Of a DNA stretch of 64,000 bases, positions 1 to 12,152 are shown in pieces. The stretch spans positions 310,001 through 374,000 of the forward strand of contig NZ_FNQB01000005.1 in the NCBI RefSeq assembly GCF_900107455.1. The letters are read 5' to 3'. Under the pieces are notes generated by a model. That model was not told the DNA's origin. It searched no databases and saw only the letters and a list, made by a program, of their open reading frames with translations. This stretch comes from Asanoa ishikariensis (GTDB lineage Bacteria; Actinomycetota; Actinomycetes; Mycobacteriales; Micromonosporaceae). The position numbers and the translations under genes were made by a program. Position 1 is the first letter of the stretch; every line of letters begins with the position of its first letter.

Positions 1-168
1 TTCGGTGAGCAGCTTCGACAACTTGCACAGCGTCGGCCCACGCCGAGTCTTCTGCTGATGCACAGCCTCGTTCCACAAGAACCGGCACCTGCCCCATTCG
101 GAGAGCAGCGCGGTCTCCGCCAGGCGGCCAGGGCGCAGACGGTAGGTGTAACGCACCGTCTCAATCAC
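1..168 (-). CDS. tnpB: TnpB (IS200/IS605 OrfB) family protein, N-terminal part, cut by window edge
   Basis: Translating the minus strand from a GTG at 168 gives 56 residues open to the edge. They contain RYTYRLRP near residue 7 and CRFLWNEAVHQQK near residue 32, the usual N-terminal signature of TnpB/OrfB RNA-guided nucleases. The RuvC-like catalytic part and any omega RNA at the 3' end lie outside the window. The gene points away from the monooxygenase operon, so a mobile element ends next to that operon. No TnpA is visible, so it may be a lone tnpB. The family call is fairly safe; the exact start is uncertain because no clear ribosome binding site precedes it. Confidence 0.7.
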   Translation of the reverse strand, partial: MIETVRYTYRLRPGRLAETALLSEWGRCRFLWNEAVHQQKTRRGPTLCKLSKLLTE

Positions 169-475
169 GCCAGACAGCCTATAAGGGTCGGGGCTCGAGA
201 GGACGCCCGACCACGTGCACCTGCTGGCCGAATGTGAACCGCAATACGGCATCCACCCTCGTCACGCGGACTAAGGCGGTCGGGTCGAACCTTCTGCGAC
301 CGGCTCTGTCAGCTCAACTCCTCAAGGCCCAATGTGGACCAACTCGAAATTCGTCGCCACGGTCGGCGGCGCGACTCTGGAGGTCGTGAAGCGATATGTC
401 GAGAACCAGCGCGTTGTTCACCGCATCCTCTTGCCACCCCGTGCCTGGAGCCAGGGGCTTCTCGGGAGCTATCCG
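169..475. promoter_or_regulatory. Intergenic region between tnpB and the monooxygenase operon
   Basis: About 300 bases lie between two divergent genes. The long open frames crossing it are extensions of the hydroxylase frame or antisense shadows. It must hold the promoter of the monooxygenase operon and perhaps the left end of the tnpB element, but I see no convincing -10/-35 pair or large palindrome. A GGGAG ribosome binding site at 464-468 sits 7 bases before the ATG at 476. Confidence 0.4.
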
Positions 476-2128
476 ATGAGTCGGCAGAGCGTGGCCAGGG
501 CTCATCAGAAGATCCAGGAGTTGTCCTGGGAACCGATGTACCACGAGCCGGTGTCCCACTACGGAACCGACTACACCTTCCGCAAGGCGCAGAAGAAGGA
601 CCCGCTCAAGCAGGTCCTGCGGTCGTACTTCCCGATGCAGGAGGAGAAGGACCACCGGGTGTACGGCGCCTCCGACGGCGCGATCCGCGGCAACATGTTC
701 CGCCAGGTGCAGGAGCGCTGGCTCGAATGGCAGAAGCTGTTCCTGTCGATCATCCCACTGCCGGAGATCTCGGCCGCCCGCGCGATGCCGCTGCTGTTCC
801 GCACGGTGCCCAACCCGGAGCTGCACAACGGCCAGGCGATCCAGATGATCGACGAGGTCCGGCACTCGACGATCCAGCAGAACCTCAAGCGCCTGTACAT
901 GAACAACTACATCGACCCGGCCGGGTTCAACAGCAGCCTGCGCAACTTCCAGAACGACTACTGCGGCACCATCGGTCGCCAGTTCGCCGAGGGCTTCATC
1001 ACCGGCGACGCGATCACCGCCGCCAGCATCTACCTGACGATCGTCGCCGAGACGGCGTTCACCAACACGTTGTTCGTCGCGATGCCGGCCGAGGCCGCCG
1101 CGAACGGCGACTACCTGCTGCCGACGGTGTTCCACTCCGTGCAGTCCGACGAGTCGCGGCACATCAGCAACGGGTACGCGACTTTGCTCATGGCCCTGGC
1201 CGACGAGGGCAACCACCAGCTCCTCGAACGCGACCTGCGGTATGCCTGGTGGAACAACCACCGCGTGGTCGACGCCGCGATCGGCACCTTCATCGAGTAC
1301 GGCACGAAGGACCGCCGCAAGGACCGCGAGTCGTACGCCGAGATGTGGCGCCGGTGGATCTACGACGACTACTACCGCTCGTACCTGGTCCCGCTGGAAA
1401 AGTATGGTCTGGTCATTCCGCACGACCTCATCGAGGAAGCCTGGAACCAGATCTGGAACAAGGGCTACGTGCACGAGGTCGCCCAGTTCTTCGCGACCGG
1501 CTGGCTGGCCAACTACTGGCGCATCGACCCGATGACCGACAAGGACTTCGAGTGGTTCGAGTACAAGTACCCCGGCTGGTACGACCGGTACGGCAAGTGG
1601 TGGGAGCAGTACAACCGGCTCTCCACGCCTAACGGGCACCACCCGATCGTCGCCGAGGACGTCGACTACCAGTACCCGCACCGCTGCTGGGTCTGCATGG
1701 TCCCGTGCCTCGTCCGCGAGGACATGGTGATGGCCGAGGTCAACGGACAGTGGCGCACCTACTGCCACGAGGCCTGCCGGTGGACCGACGTCGAGGCGTT
1801 CCGACCGACCTACCAGGGCCGCCAGACGCCCAACATGGGACAGCTCATCGGCGCCCGCGAGTGGGAGACGCTCTACCACGGCTGGAACTGGGCCGACGTC
1901 GTCTCCGACATGGGCTTCGTCCGTGACGACGGCAAGACCCTGGTCGCGCAGCCGCACCTCAACCTCGACCCGTCGAAGATGTGGACGCTCGACCACCTGC
2001 GCCGGATGGACCCGCTGCTGAGCCCGAACGTGCTGCTCAACGAGATGACCGACGAGGAGCGCAACGCCTTCCACGCCGCCTACATCGCGGGCGGACCGGC
2101 CGGTCGCCCCGCCCGCACCGACAAGTAG
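476..2128 (+). CDS. prmA: Propane/alkane monooxygenase hydroxylase large (alpha) subunit, PrmA/MimA type
   Basis: This is the catalytic alpha subunit of a soluble diiron monooxygenase that hydroxylates propane (2-position) and related substrates with O2. The protein is 550 residues from the ATG at 476, which follows GGGAG; the frame stays open back to 332 but that stretch lacks family character. All six expected carboxylate/histidine ligands are visible: E97, E127-V-R-H130, E192 and E226-S-R-H229. Their spacings of 30, 65 and 34 residues equal those of the methane monooxygenase alpha subunit. A cysteine pair (CWVC) lies in the C-terminal third. Order and sequence match the actinobacterial prmABCD/mimABCD group. 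Confidence is high for the enzyme class; the physiological substrate (propane, acetone/methylethylketone or phenol) is inferred. Confidence 0.93.
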   Translation: MSRQSVARAHQKIQELSWEPMYHEPVSHYGTDYTFRKAQKKDPLKQVLRSYFPMQEEKDHRVYGASDGAIRGNMFRQVQERWLEWQKLFLSIIPLPEISAARAMPLLFRTVPNPELHNGQAIQMIDEVRHSTIQQNLKRLYMNNYIDPAGFNSSLRNFQNDYCGTIGRQFAEGFITGDAITAASIYLTIVAETAFTNTLFVAMPAEAAANGDYLLPTVFHSVQSDESRHISNGYATLLMALADEGNHQLLERDLRYAWWNNHRVVDAAIGTFIEYGTKDRRKDRESYAEMWRRWIYDDYYRSYLVPLEKYGLVIPHDLIEEAWNQIWNKGYVHEVAQFFATGWLANYWRIDPMTDKDFEWFEYKYPGWYDRYGKWWEQYNRLSTPNGHHPIVAEDVDYQYPHRCWVCMVPCLVREDMVMAEVNGQWRTYCHEACRWTDVEAFRPTYQGRQTPNMGQLIGAREWETLYHGWNWADVVSDMGFVRDDGKTLVAQPHLNLDPSKMWTLDHLRRMDPLLSPNVLLNEMTDEERNAFHAAYIAGGPAGRPARTDK

Positions 2129-2137
2129 TCGCCAACC

Positions 2138-3181
2138 ATGGGCGAGAAGCATCGGGTCCGGTTCGAGCCCGTCGGCATCGAGATCGAGGTCGACGAGGAG
2201 CAGACCGTGCTGCGCTCCGCGTCCGAGCAGGGGCTGATGCTCATGCACGGGTGCAAGGAGGGTCAGTGCGCGGCCTGCAAGTCGTTCGTGCTCGACGGCG
2301 ACGACATCGAGCTCGACCGGTACTCGACCTTCGCCCTGCCCGACTACGAGAAGGAGGAGGGCTTCACGCTCCTGTGCCGGGCGCACGTCTACGAGGACGT
2401 CACGATCGAGCTGCTCAACTTCGACGAGGAGATGATCCGCTCCGGGCTGCCGATCCAGAACGCCGTGGCGGAGGTCGTGTCGATCGACCACGTGACACAC
2501 GACCTCCGGCACCTGGTGCTCCGGCTGATCGAGCCGGCGGACATCACGTTCTTCCCCGGCCAGTACGTGGACATCGCCGTGCCCGGCACCGAGCACACCC
2601 GCTCGTTCTCGATGGCGAACACCTCCAGCCGCGAGGGCGGACGGCTGGAGTTCGTCATCAAGGTCTACCCGGACGGGCTCTTCTCGTCGTTCCTCGACGG
2701 CCGGCTGGCCGTCGGGGACCGGCTCGACCTGACCGGACCTTTCGGGGTCTTCACGCTCCGCGAGGGGCATGACGAGGACGTCGTCTTCGTCGGCGGCGGT
2801 GCCGGGTTGGCACCGATCCTGGCGTTGTTGCGCTCGATGGCCGAGCGCGGGATCGACCGCCGGGCGGTCTTCTACTACGGAGCCCGGCGCCGCCGCGATC
2901 TCTGCTTCGTCGCCGAGTTGGAGGCGCTCGAAGAGAAACTGCCCAACTTCCGCTTCGTGCCGGCCCTGTCCGAGCCCGAGGACGGCGACGGCTGGGACGG
3001 CGAGGTAGGCCTGATCACCGACGTGGTCAAGCGGCACGAGGCGGATCTGCGCCGCGCGCACGCGTACCTCTGCGGGCCACCACCCATGGTCGAGGCGGCG
3101 ATGCCGTTGCTCGGCCAGCTCGGCGTGCCCGAGAAGCACATCTACTACGACAAGTTCACGACGACAGGTGGGGAGGACTGA
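2138..3181 (+). CDS. prmB: Propane monooxygenase reductase component (2Fe-2S ferredoxin/FAD/NAD)
   Basis: This 347-residue electron-transfer flavoprotein passes electrons from NAD(P)H to the diiron hydroxylase. It has an N-terminal plant-type ferredoxin domain with C39-x4-C44-x2-C47 and C80 binding the 2Fe-2S cluster, then an FAD domain with RSFSMANTSS (RxYS-type motif), then an NAD domain with VGGGAGLAPIL and the terminal YLCGPPPM motif. It starts 9 bases after prmA stops, and its stop shares one base with the prmC start (TGATG), so translation is coupled. Second position in the operon is the mim/prm order. Confidence 0.93.
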   Translation: MGEKHRVRFEPVGIEIEVDEEQTVLRSASEQGLMLMHGCKEGQCAACKSFVLDGDDIELDRYSTFALPDYEKEEGFTLLCRAHVYEDVTIELLNFDEEMIRSGLPIQNAVAEVVSIDHVTHDLRHLVLRLIEPADITFFPGQYVDIAVPGTEHTRSFSMANTSSREGGRLEFVIKVYPDGLFSSFLDGRLAVGDRLDLTGPFGVFTLREGHDEDVVFVGGGAGLAPILALLRSMAERGIDRRAVFYYGARRRRDLCFVAELEALEEKLPNFRFVPALSEPEDGDGWDGEVGLITDVVKRHEADLRRAHAYLCGPPPMVEAAMPLLGQLGVPEKHIYYDKFTTTGGED

Positions 3182-4350
3182 TGACGTCCGCGACGGAACG
3201 TAGCGTTCCCAAGCCCGTCTTCACCGACGCCGAGGCCGGCGCGAAGGAGTTCCCGGACTCGACCGCGCGCCGATTCAACTACTACACCCCGCAGAAGCGT
3301 AAGCAGACCCACTACGAGGACGTGACCGTAGAGGTCCAGCCCGACCCGCGGCACTACCTGGCGCAGGGCTGGCTGTACGGGTTCTCCGACGGTCGCGGCG
3401 GCTACCCGCTGGACTGGACCGCGCTCAAGGCCTGGGGTTCCGACCGGCCCGAGCCCACCCGCGGTCCCGGCTCCGGCGGCAAGGGCTACGACTGGCCGGC
3501 GCACGGCTGGCACGAGTTCCGCGACCCGAACGAGGAGTGGGAGCTCTCGCTCTACCGCTACAACGCCAACGTCGTGCGCCAGGTCGGCCAGAACGTCGAG
3601 GCCGCCCGTCGGTCGAAGGCCTTCGAGCAGTGGAACCCCAACTGGGTGCGGTTCGTCGAGCGGCACGTCGGCGCGTGGATGCACGTCGACCACGGCCTGG
3701 GGCTCTATCTGTTCGCCAACGCCAACCGGCGGGCTCCGACCAACATGCACAACAACGCGATCTCTGTGAACAGCATGCACAGGATCCGTGCCGCGCAGGA
3801 CCTGGCGCTGTACGGGCTCACGCTCAGCGAGGAGATCGCGGACTTCGACGGCTCGGCGCACCTGGACGCCTGGAACTCGGACCCGGCGTGGCAGGGCGTA
3901 CGCCAGGCGGCCGAGCGCCTGACCGCGGTCGACGACTGGTGCGAGGCGATCTTCGCGGCCAACGTCATCTTCGAGCCGCTCGTCGGTGAGCTGTTCCGCA
4001 GCCACCTCGTGCAGCACGCCGCACCGCGCAACGGCGACTTCGTCACGCCGACGATCGTCGGCGCCGAGGAGTACGACTTCTCGGAGCGCGACCTGCGCTA
4101 CACGAAGGCGATGTTCGAGCTGCTGACCGCCGACCGCGAGTTCGCGGAGCACAACACGCGGATCCTGCACGGCTGGCTCGCCGACTGGGTGCCGGTCTCG
4201 ATCGCCGCGGCCCGGGCGCTGCAGCCGCTGTGGTCGCAGCCCGACGCCAAGCCGCCGCGCTTCGAGGACGCGCTCGACAGCGCCAAGAGCCGGTTCAGCG
4301 GCATCGTCACCGACCTCGGCCTCGAGACACCGAAGGAGCTGGCCCAGTGA
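3181..4350 (+). CDS. prmC: Propane monooxygenase hydroxylase small (beta) subunit
   Basis: This 389-residue beta subunit of the soluble diiron hydroxylase has the ferritin-like fold of the alpha subunit but no metal centre, and serves as the structural partner in the dimeric hydroxylase. It is recognised by position between reductase and coupling protein, by length, and by stretches such as [20 protein letters not shown] near residue 30, typical of phenol/propane monooxygenase beta chains. The start ATG overlaps the reductase stop by one base; its own stop overlaps the coupling-protein GTG by four. Confidence 0.92.
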   Translation: MTSATERSVPKPVFTDAEAGAKEFPDSTARRFNYYTPQKRKQTHYEDVTVEVQPDPRHYLAQGWLYGFSDGRGGYPLDWTALKAWGSDRPEPTRGPGSGGKGYDWPAHGWHEFRDPNEEWELSLYRYNANVVRQVGQNVEAARRSKAFEQWNPNWVRFVERHVGAWMHVDHGLGLYLFANANRRAPTNMHNNAISVNSMHRIRAAQDLALYGLTLSEEIADFDGSAHLDAWNSDPAWQGVRQAAERLTAVDDWCEAIFAANVIFEPLVGELFRSHLVQHAAPRNGDFVTPTIVGAEEYDFSERDLRYTKAMFELLTADREFAEHNTRILHGWLADWVPVSIAAARALQPLWSQPDAKPPRFEDALDSAKSRFSGIVTDLGLETPKELAQ

Positions 4351-4721
4351 CGCAGTTCAAGCTTTCGGAGAGCCCGTTCAAGTCGGACAACACGGCGTCG
4401 AACATGTGCGGCGTCACGCTGATGAACAACCAGGTCGGCGTCGTGGTGGCCGAGGTCATGAAGACCAAGGAGAACGTACGCGTGACTCCGCTGCCGTCGA
4501 TGATCCGGGTCGACGCGACCAATCGCATGGACTTCGTCTACGACGAGATCTCCGAGGCGCTCGGTGAGGAGCCGGGCTTCTTCGACGCGGCCGAGTTCGA
4601 GGAGAGCATGTCGACGCACTACGGCCGAATGATCCACGAGGACGACCGGACCATCATGTTCGCCAACCCCGAGGACGCCGCCGAGTACATCGGCTTCGAC
4701 CTCACGGCCGGTGGGAGGTAA
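4347..4721 (+). CDS. prmD: Propane monooxygenase coupling/regulatory protein (MmoB/DmpM family)
   Basis: This 124-residue cofactorless effector protein docks on the hydroxylase and tunes substrate access and electron transfer. Length and the central pattern [20 protein letters not shown] fit the MmoB/DmpM family. I chose the GTG at 4347, which overlaps the prmC stop by four bases (GTGA); the frame is open further upstream, but that part lies inside prmC. It completes the four-component enzyme encoded by the first four genes. Confidence 0.9.
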   Translation: MTQFKLSESPFKSDNTASNMCGVTLMNNQVGVVVAEVMKTKENVRVTPLPSMIRVDATNRMDFVYDEISEALGEEPGFFDAAEFEESMSTHYGRMIHEDDRTIMFANPEDAAEYIGFDLTAGGR

Positions 4722-4726
4722 CCGCC

Positions 4727-5776
4727 TTGTACGAGAAGGACGGGGAGAAGTACTTCGTCGTCGACAGCCACATGCACTACTGGCAGGCGGGTCCGGAGAC
4801 CTGGGTGCCCGGCGCCGAGAAATACGCCAAGGGCTGGATCGAGTGCTTCCACGCGTATCAGGGCCTCGGGCCGGCCGAGACGCACTGGCCGATCGAGAAG
4901 TTCATGTCGTACACGGAAGACGACCTCATGAAGGACGTCTTCGAGGACGGCTACGTGGACGTCGCGGTGTTCCAGCCGACGTACCTGACCGAGTGGTACC
5001 AGGACGGCTTCAACACCACCGAGCGCAACGCGGCGCTGGGCGAGAAGCACCCGGGCAAGTTCATCGCCAACACGCGGTGGGACCCGCGCGAGGGTGAGGA
5101 CGGGCTCAAGAAGCTCGCCGAGAACGTCGAGCGCTACGGCTCCAAGGGCGTCAAGCTCTACACGGCCGAGTGGCGTGAGGGATCGCGCGGCTGGACGCTG
5201 AAGGACCCGGCCGCGTACAAGTATCTCGAGGCCTGCCGGGACCTCGGGATCGTCAACATCCACGTCCACAAGGGACCCACGATCTGGCCCCTGGACAAGG
5301 ACGCCTTCGACGTCTCCGACATCGACCACGCCGCGACCGACTTCCCCGAGCTCAACTTCATCGTCGAGCACGTCGGTCTGCCGCGCATCGAGGACTTCTG
5401 CTTCATGGCGACCCAGGAGCCCAACGTGTACGCGGGCCTGTCGGTCGTCATCGGCGGCCTCATGCACGCCCGGCCGAAGTTCTTCGCGAAGGTGATGGGC
5501 GAGCTGCTGTTCTGGGTCGGCGAGGACAAGATGACCTTCGGCAGCGACTACGGCATCTGGGAACCCAAGTGGCAGATCGAGGGGTTCGTCGACTGGGACT
5601 ATCCGAGCGACGAGTTCTCCGACTACCCCCGGGTCACCACCGCCACCAAGAAGAAGATCCTCGGGCTCAACGCCGCGAAGCTGTACGGCATCGAGGTGCC
5701 CGCGGAGTTCCAGCTCGACAGCGGCGAGGGGACCCCTGCGGCCCGAGAGGACGCCGCCCTGGTCGAGTCGCAATGA
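4727..5776 (+). CDS. Amidohydrolase family protein of the propane monooxygenase operon
   Basis: This 349-residue metal-dependent hydrolase/decarboxylase-type TIM barrel of the amidohydrolase-2 family starts at a TTG 5 bases after prmD. The N-terminal VVDSHMHYW carries the HxH metal pair, later histidines occur in IHVHKGPT and EHVGLP, and a metal Asp is likely in FGSDYGIW. The same kind of gene sits here in mycobacterial mim clusters, where its role is not settled; a part in propane or acetone metabolism or in enzyme maturation is inference. It overlaps the next gene by ATGA. Confidence 0.85.
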   Translation: MYEKDGEKYFVVDSHMHYWQAGPETWVPGAEKYAKGWIECFHAYQGLGPAETHWPIEKFMSYTEDDLMKDVFEDGYVDVAVFQPTYLTEWYQDGFNTTERNAALGEKHPGKFIANTRWDPREGEDGLKKLAENVERYGSKGVKLYTAEWREGSRGWTLKDPAAYKYLEACRDLGIVNIHVHKGPTIWPLDKDAFDVSDIDHAATDFPELNFIVEHVGLPRIEDFCFMATQEPNVYAGLSVVIGGLMHARPKFFAKVMGELLFWVGEDKMTFGSDYGIWEPKWQIEGFVDWDYPSDEFSDYPRVTTATKKKILGLNAAKLYGIEVPAEFQLDSGEGTPAAREDAALVESQ

Positions 5777-6461
5777 CCACCACCGTCGGATCGCGCACCC
5801 TCCTCGACGCGCTCGAGGGGGTGCGCGACCCTGAGCTCGACGAGCCGATCACCACGCTCGGGTTCGTCGCGTCCGCGTCGCTGTCCGAGGACGGCGACGC
5901 GGCGGTGCATCTGCGCCTGCCGACGTACTTCTGCGCGCCCAACTTCGCGTACCTGATGGTGGCCGACGCCTACGACGCGGTGTCCACCGTGGACGGGGTG
6001 CGGCGGGCGGAGGTGGTGCTGGACGACCACTTCGCGGCCGACGCGATCAACGAAGGGGTTGCCGCGCGGGCGGGGTTCGTCGCCTCCTTCCAGGGCGAGG
6101 CGGCGGGCGAGCTCGACGAACTGCGGGTCAGCTTCCTCCGCAAAGCAGTGTTGGCCGGCACCGATCTGGTGTGCCGGCCACTCGTCGATGCGGGCTCGTC
6201 TCCGGCGGCGCTCGCGGCCATGACGTTGGGCGAGGTGCCGAGGTCGCCGGCCCTCGACCGGCTGCGCCGCCGCCGGACCGAGCTCGGCCTGCCCGCCGGC
6301 GACGACGCGGCGCTGCTGATCGACCCCGCCTCCGGGGCCACGGTCGGCGACGCGGCGGTGCCGCTGCACCTGCGGAAGGCCCGGCTGACCCGCACCAGCC
6401 TGGACGCCAACACCGGCATCTGCCGCGGGATGCTGCGGCACCGCTACGGAGTGGAGGATCG

Positions 6462-6465
<4 letters not shown>
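5773..6465 (+). CDS. DUF59/MIP18-type protein of the monooxygenase operon
   Basis: This 230-residue protein has an N-terminal DUF59 domain (LDALEGVRDPELDEPITTLG near residues 10-29), the fold found in Fe-S and metal-cluster assembly helpers such as PaaD and MIP18. The C-terminal half is family-specific, without motifs I recognise. The ATG overlaps the amidohydrolase stop by four bases, and its TGA overlaps the dehydrogenase ATG. Position is conserved in mim/prm clusters, so help in building the diiron centre or the reductase cluster is a reasonable inference, not shown by sequence. Confidence 0.82.
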
Positions 6466-9192
<2,727 letters not shown>

Positions 9193-9202
9193 GACCGCAC
9201 CG

Positions 9203-10558
9203 ATGGGTCCGGTCAGGGGCGACGGCGTGCCGGCCGTCGCCCCGGCGCCCTCCGTGCCCGAGCCGGGCGCGGGGCAAGCCCTCGCCGGCGGCGCTGCGGT
9301 CCTGTCCGCGCCGGACACGGAGTCGGCGTTGCGGCAGCTTCGGTCGCGAGGCCGGCTGCGTGGGGTGGTGGCGCTGCTCGGGCCGGCGTTCGTCGCGGCG
9401 GTCGCCTACGTCGACCCGGGCAACTTCGCGACCAACTTCACCGCGGGCGCCAAGTTCGGCTACACGCTCGTCTGGGTCATCGTCGTCGCGAACCTGATGG
9501 CGATGCTCGTGCAGTACCTGTCGGCCAAGGCCGGCGTGGCCACCGGCCGCGACCTGCCCGAGCTCTGCCGTGAACACCTGCCCAAACCGGTCTCCCGAGG
9601 CCTGTGGGTGCAGGCGGAGATCATCGCGATGGCCACCGACCTGGCCGAGTTCGTCGGCGCCGCCGTGGGCCTCTACCTGCTCTTCGGCGTGCCCCTGTTC
9701 GCCGCCGGCCTGATCACCGCGGTCATCGCCTTCGCCATCCTGGCGCTGGAGCAGCGCGGCTACCGCCGCTTCGAGCTAGCGATCGTCGCGCTGCTCGGCA
9801 TCGTCTTCCTCGGCTTCCTGTACGACCTGGTCGTCGTCGGCGCCCAACCCGCCGAGTTCGCCGCGGGCCTGGTGCCCCACCTGGCCGGAGGCGACAGCCT
9901 GCTGCTGATCTGCGGCATCATCGGCGCGACCGTCATGCCGCACGTGGTCTACCTGCACTCGGCCCTGACGAAGTCCCGGGTCGCCTGCCGGGACGACGGC
10001 GAACGCCGCGAGCTGCTGCGCTTCCAACGCCTCGACGTGATCGTCGGCCTCGGCGCGGCCGGCCTGATCAACCTGTCGATGCTGGTGATCGCGGCATCCC
10101 TGTTCAACGGTCGCGGCCGCTCCGACATCGACTCGATCGAGGCGGCGCACGCCGGCCTGGGTCAGATGGTGGGCGGCGGCGCGGCGCTGGCGTTCGCGGT
10201 GGCGTTGCTGGCCTCCGGCCTGTCGTCGTCGAGCGTCGGCACGTACGCCGGTCAGATCGTCATGCAGGGCTTCATCCGCCGGCAGATCCCGCTGTTCCTG
10301 AGGCGTGCGGTCACGATGGCGCCGGCCCTGGTCGTGCTCGGCCTCGGCCTGCCTGCCACCGACAGCCTGGTGATCTCCCAGGTGGTCCTGTCGTTCGGCA
10401 TCCCGTTCGCCCTGGTCCCGTTGCTCCTGCTGACCCGCCGCCGCGACATCATGGGCACGTTCGTCAACAACCGCCTGACCAACGTGGCGGCCGGGACGAT
10501 CGCCGCGCTGATCATCGCGCTCAACCTTTTCCTGCTCTACGACACCTTCCTGGGCTGA
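9203..10558 (+). CDS. mntH: NRAMP-family divalent metal (Mn/Fe) transporter
   Basis: This 451-residue proton-coupled metal importer has about 11 membrane helices after a 55-residue Ala/Pro-rich cytoplasmic leader. The NRAMP metal-site motifs are present: DPGN in helix 1 (AYVDPGNFATNF) and MPH in helix 6 (ATVMPHVVYLHS). It begins 10 bases after the groEL stop, so it is probably co-transcribed. Iron import for a diiron oxygenase is an attractive reason for the linkage, but that is inference; NRAMP is not a standard member of prm clusters. Confidence 0.88.
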   Translation: MGPVRGDGVPAVAPAPSVPEPGAGQALAGGAAVLSAPDTESALRQLRSRGRLRGVVALLGPAFVAAVAYVDPGNFATNFTAGAKFGYTLVWVIVVANLMAMLVQYLSAKAGVATGRDLPELCREHLPKPVSRGLWVQAEIIAMATDLAEFVGAAVGLYLLFGVPLFAAGLITAVIAFAILALEQRGYRRFELAIVALLGIVFLGFLYDLVVVGAQPAEFAAGLVPHLAGGDSLLLICGIIGATVMPHVVYLHSALTKSRVACRDDGERRELLRFQRLDVIVGLGAAGLINLSMLVIAASLFNGRGRSDIDSIEAAHAGLGQMVGGGAALAFAVALLASGLSSSSVGTYAGQIVMQGFIRRQIPLFLRRAVTMAPALVVLGLGLPATDSLVISQVVLSFGIPFALVPLLLLTRRRDIMGTFVNNRLTNVAAGTIAALIIALNLFLLYDTFLG

Positions 10559-10581
10559 TCCAGTTCGTAAACTTCAATGCC

Positions 10582-11337
10582 ATGAACAGCTTCGGGTGGT
10601 ACGGCGCGTTGGTCGCGCTGGAGTTCGGCCTCGCCGCCGCGACCGCCGTCGCCCTCCTGTGGATAAAGGCGCCGTACGGCCGGTACCTACGCGGAGGTTG
10701 GGGCCCGACGGTGCCCGCCCGGGTGGGGTGGGTCGTGATGGAGTCGCCCGCGGTTGTGGTCTTCATCGCTGTGTTCCTCTTCGGGTCGCACCGCACGGAC
10801 CTCGTCGCGCTGGTGCTGCTTGCGATGTGGCTGTGCCACTACGTGTACCGGGACGTCCTCTACCCCGCGTTGATGCGGCCGGGTGGCCGGATGCCGTGGC
10901 TGGTCGTGGCGCTCGCGATGGCGTTCAACGTGCTCAACGCGACCGTCAACGCCTGGTGGATAGCCGACCTCGGCGGTTACGCCGATAGCTGGCTCACCGA
11001 CCCGCGCTTCCTCGCCGGTGCGGTGCTGTTCTTCGCCGGGTTGGCCGTGCACGCACGCTCGGACCGCACCCTGCGCCGGCTGCGTGCGCCGGGGGAGACC
11101 GGCTATCGCATTCCCTATGGCGGCGCCTTCCGCTGGGTCAGCAGCCCGAACTATTCCGGCGAGATCGTGCAGTGGTTCGGGTGGGCGTTGGCGACCTGGT
11201 CCCCGGCGGGGTTGGCGTTCGCCGTCTACACGACCGCCAACCTGGCGCCGAGGGCGATCGACCACCACGCCTGGTACCACGAGCGCTTCCCCGACTACCC
11301 GACCGACCGACGGGCACTCGTACCCCATCTGCTGTAG
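10582..11337 (+). CDS. Membrane reductase of the steroid 5-alpha-reductase (SRD5A/DET2) family
   Basis: The 251-residue integral membrane protein has about six helices and the family's C-terminal signature: YRIPYGGAFRWVSSPNYSGE followed by WFGWALATWS. This resembles the NADPH-binding region of 3-oxo-5-alpha-steroid 4-dehydrogenases. The frame is open far upstream inside mntH, so I placed the start at ATG 10582, 23 bases after the mntH stop. The family reduces enone C=C bonds in steroids or polyprenols; the substrate here is unknown. It is probably the last gene of the run that begins with prmA. Confidence 0.82.
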   Translation: MNSFGWYGALVALEFGLAAATAVALLWIKAPYGRYLRGGWGPTVPARVGWVVMESPAVVVFIAVFLFGSHRTDLVALVLLAMWLCHYVYRDVLYPALMRPGGRMPWLVVALAMAFNVLNATVNAWWIADLGGYADSWLTDPRFLAGAVLFFAGLAVHARSDRTLRRLRAPGETGYRIPYGGAFRWVSSPNYSGEIVQWFGWALATWSPAGLAFAVYTTANLAPRAIDHHAWYHERFPDYPTDRRALVPHLL

Positions 11338-11398
11338 CGGTCGACGCGGTAGGTAGCCCGGTCATCGGGCCTTCGCCGGGACCGGCAGGTTCGGACTT

Positions 11399-11467
11399 GG
11401 CGTCCCTGGTGCCTGGGACGCCGGGATCGGGAGGGTTGGACCGGACAGCTTCCGACCAACCCTCCCG
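11399..11467. terminator. Two adjacent inverted repeats, terminator- or attenuator-like
   Basis: One 8-bp perfect stem pairs 11399-11406 with 11415-11422 (GGCGTCCC/GGGACGCC, 8-base loop). A second 12-bp perfect stem pairs 11428-11439 with 11456-11467 (CGGGAGGGTTGG/CCAACCCTCCCG, 16-base loop). There is no T run, as is common for actinobacterial terminators. The second stem ends where the GGAG ribosome binding site of the next gene (ATG 11477) begins, so it may also shield that site. Confidence 0.5.
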
Positions 11468-11476
11468 GAGAGCCCG

Positions 11477-12139
11477 ATGACGCGACAGCTCGACACCACC
11501 CCGCCGACGGCGCCACCCATGACCGTGCGCTCGCTGCGCCGGCCCGCCTGGCTCCTCGTCCTGTCTCCTCTACTGTTCGTCGCCTGGCTGGCGGCGCTGG
11601 TGCCGGTGATGTCGGCGACCGGCGTCACGAACGCGGCGGATATCCCGCCCGACCAGCTGGGGACGGTGCGCTGGGGATGGGCGATCGCTTGGCCCTTGTA
11701 CGCCATGGCCGTCCTGGTCGGCGCCGCGGCGATGGCGCTGATCAACGGCCGCCTGCGGTCGACGTCGGGTCGGGCCCTGGCGACCGCCTCCCAGGTGGCG
11801 GTCGCCGGCTCGGCGATCACCGTCGTCGGCCACTTGGCGCTCATCGAACTGGCCGGCGGCTTCAGCGAGCCACGGCTGGGCGACAACGACCTGTTCGCCG
11901 CGTCGCAGGTGCTCAGCTACGCGACGATCTGGTGCGCGACCGTGGCGGTCGTCCTGTCAGGACTCGCACTTCGGAGCGGTGGCGTGCTGCGCCGCACCGG
12001 TCTCACCATCGCCATCGTCGCCGCGGTGCTGCTTCTGCTCGACGTCGCCACGCGTGGACTCCCGCCGTTCATGGTGGCCGTTTTCTGGCTCGTCGTGGGA
12101 ATCGGGCTGCTGCGTCGCCGCGTACCGTCGGCAGCGTGA
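11477..12139 (+). CDS. Predicted membrane protein, about six helices, no recognised family
   Basis: This 220-residue hydrophobic protein has a 20-residue polar N-terminus followed by about six predicted membrane spans and a basic C-terminus (LLRRRVPSAA). GGAG sits 7 bases before the ATG. I recognise no catalytic motif. It lies 13 bases upstream of the sensor kinase start, so it probably shares its transcript and could be a target or accessory of that two-component system; this is inference only. Confidence 0.75.
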   Translation: MTRQLDTTPPTAPPMTVRSLRRPAWLLVLSPLLFVAWLAALVPVMSATGVTNAADIPPDQLGTVRWGWAIAWPLYAMAVLVGAAAMALINGRLRSTSGRALATASQVAVAGSAITVVGHLALIELAGGFSEPRLGDNDLFAASQVLSYATIWCATVAVVLSGLALRSGGVLRRTGLTIAIVAAVLLLLDVATRGLPPFMVAVFWLVVGIGLLRRRVPSAA

Positions 12140-12152
12140 AGGGTCCACGACG

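Noticed and set aside
332..475. Upstream extension of the hydroxylase alpha subunit
   Set aside because: The GGGAG site and family-like N-terminus support ATG 476; the extra 48 residues lack family features.
314..3139. 941-residue open frame on the minus strand
   Set aside because: Antisense shadow of the hydroxylase and reductase genes; composition rich in Arg, Val, Asp and no recognisable domain.
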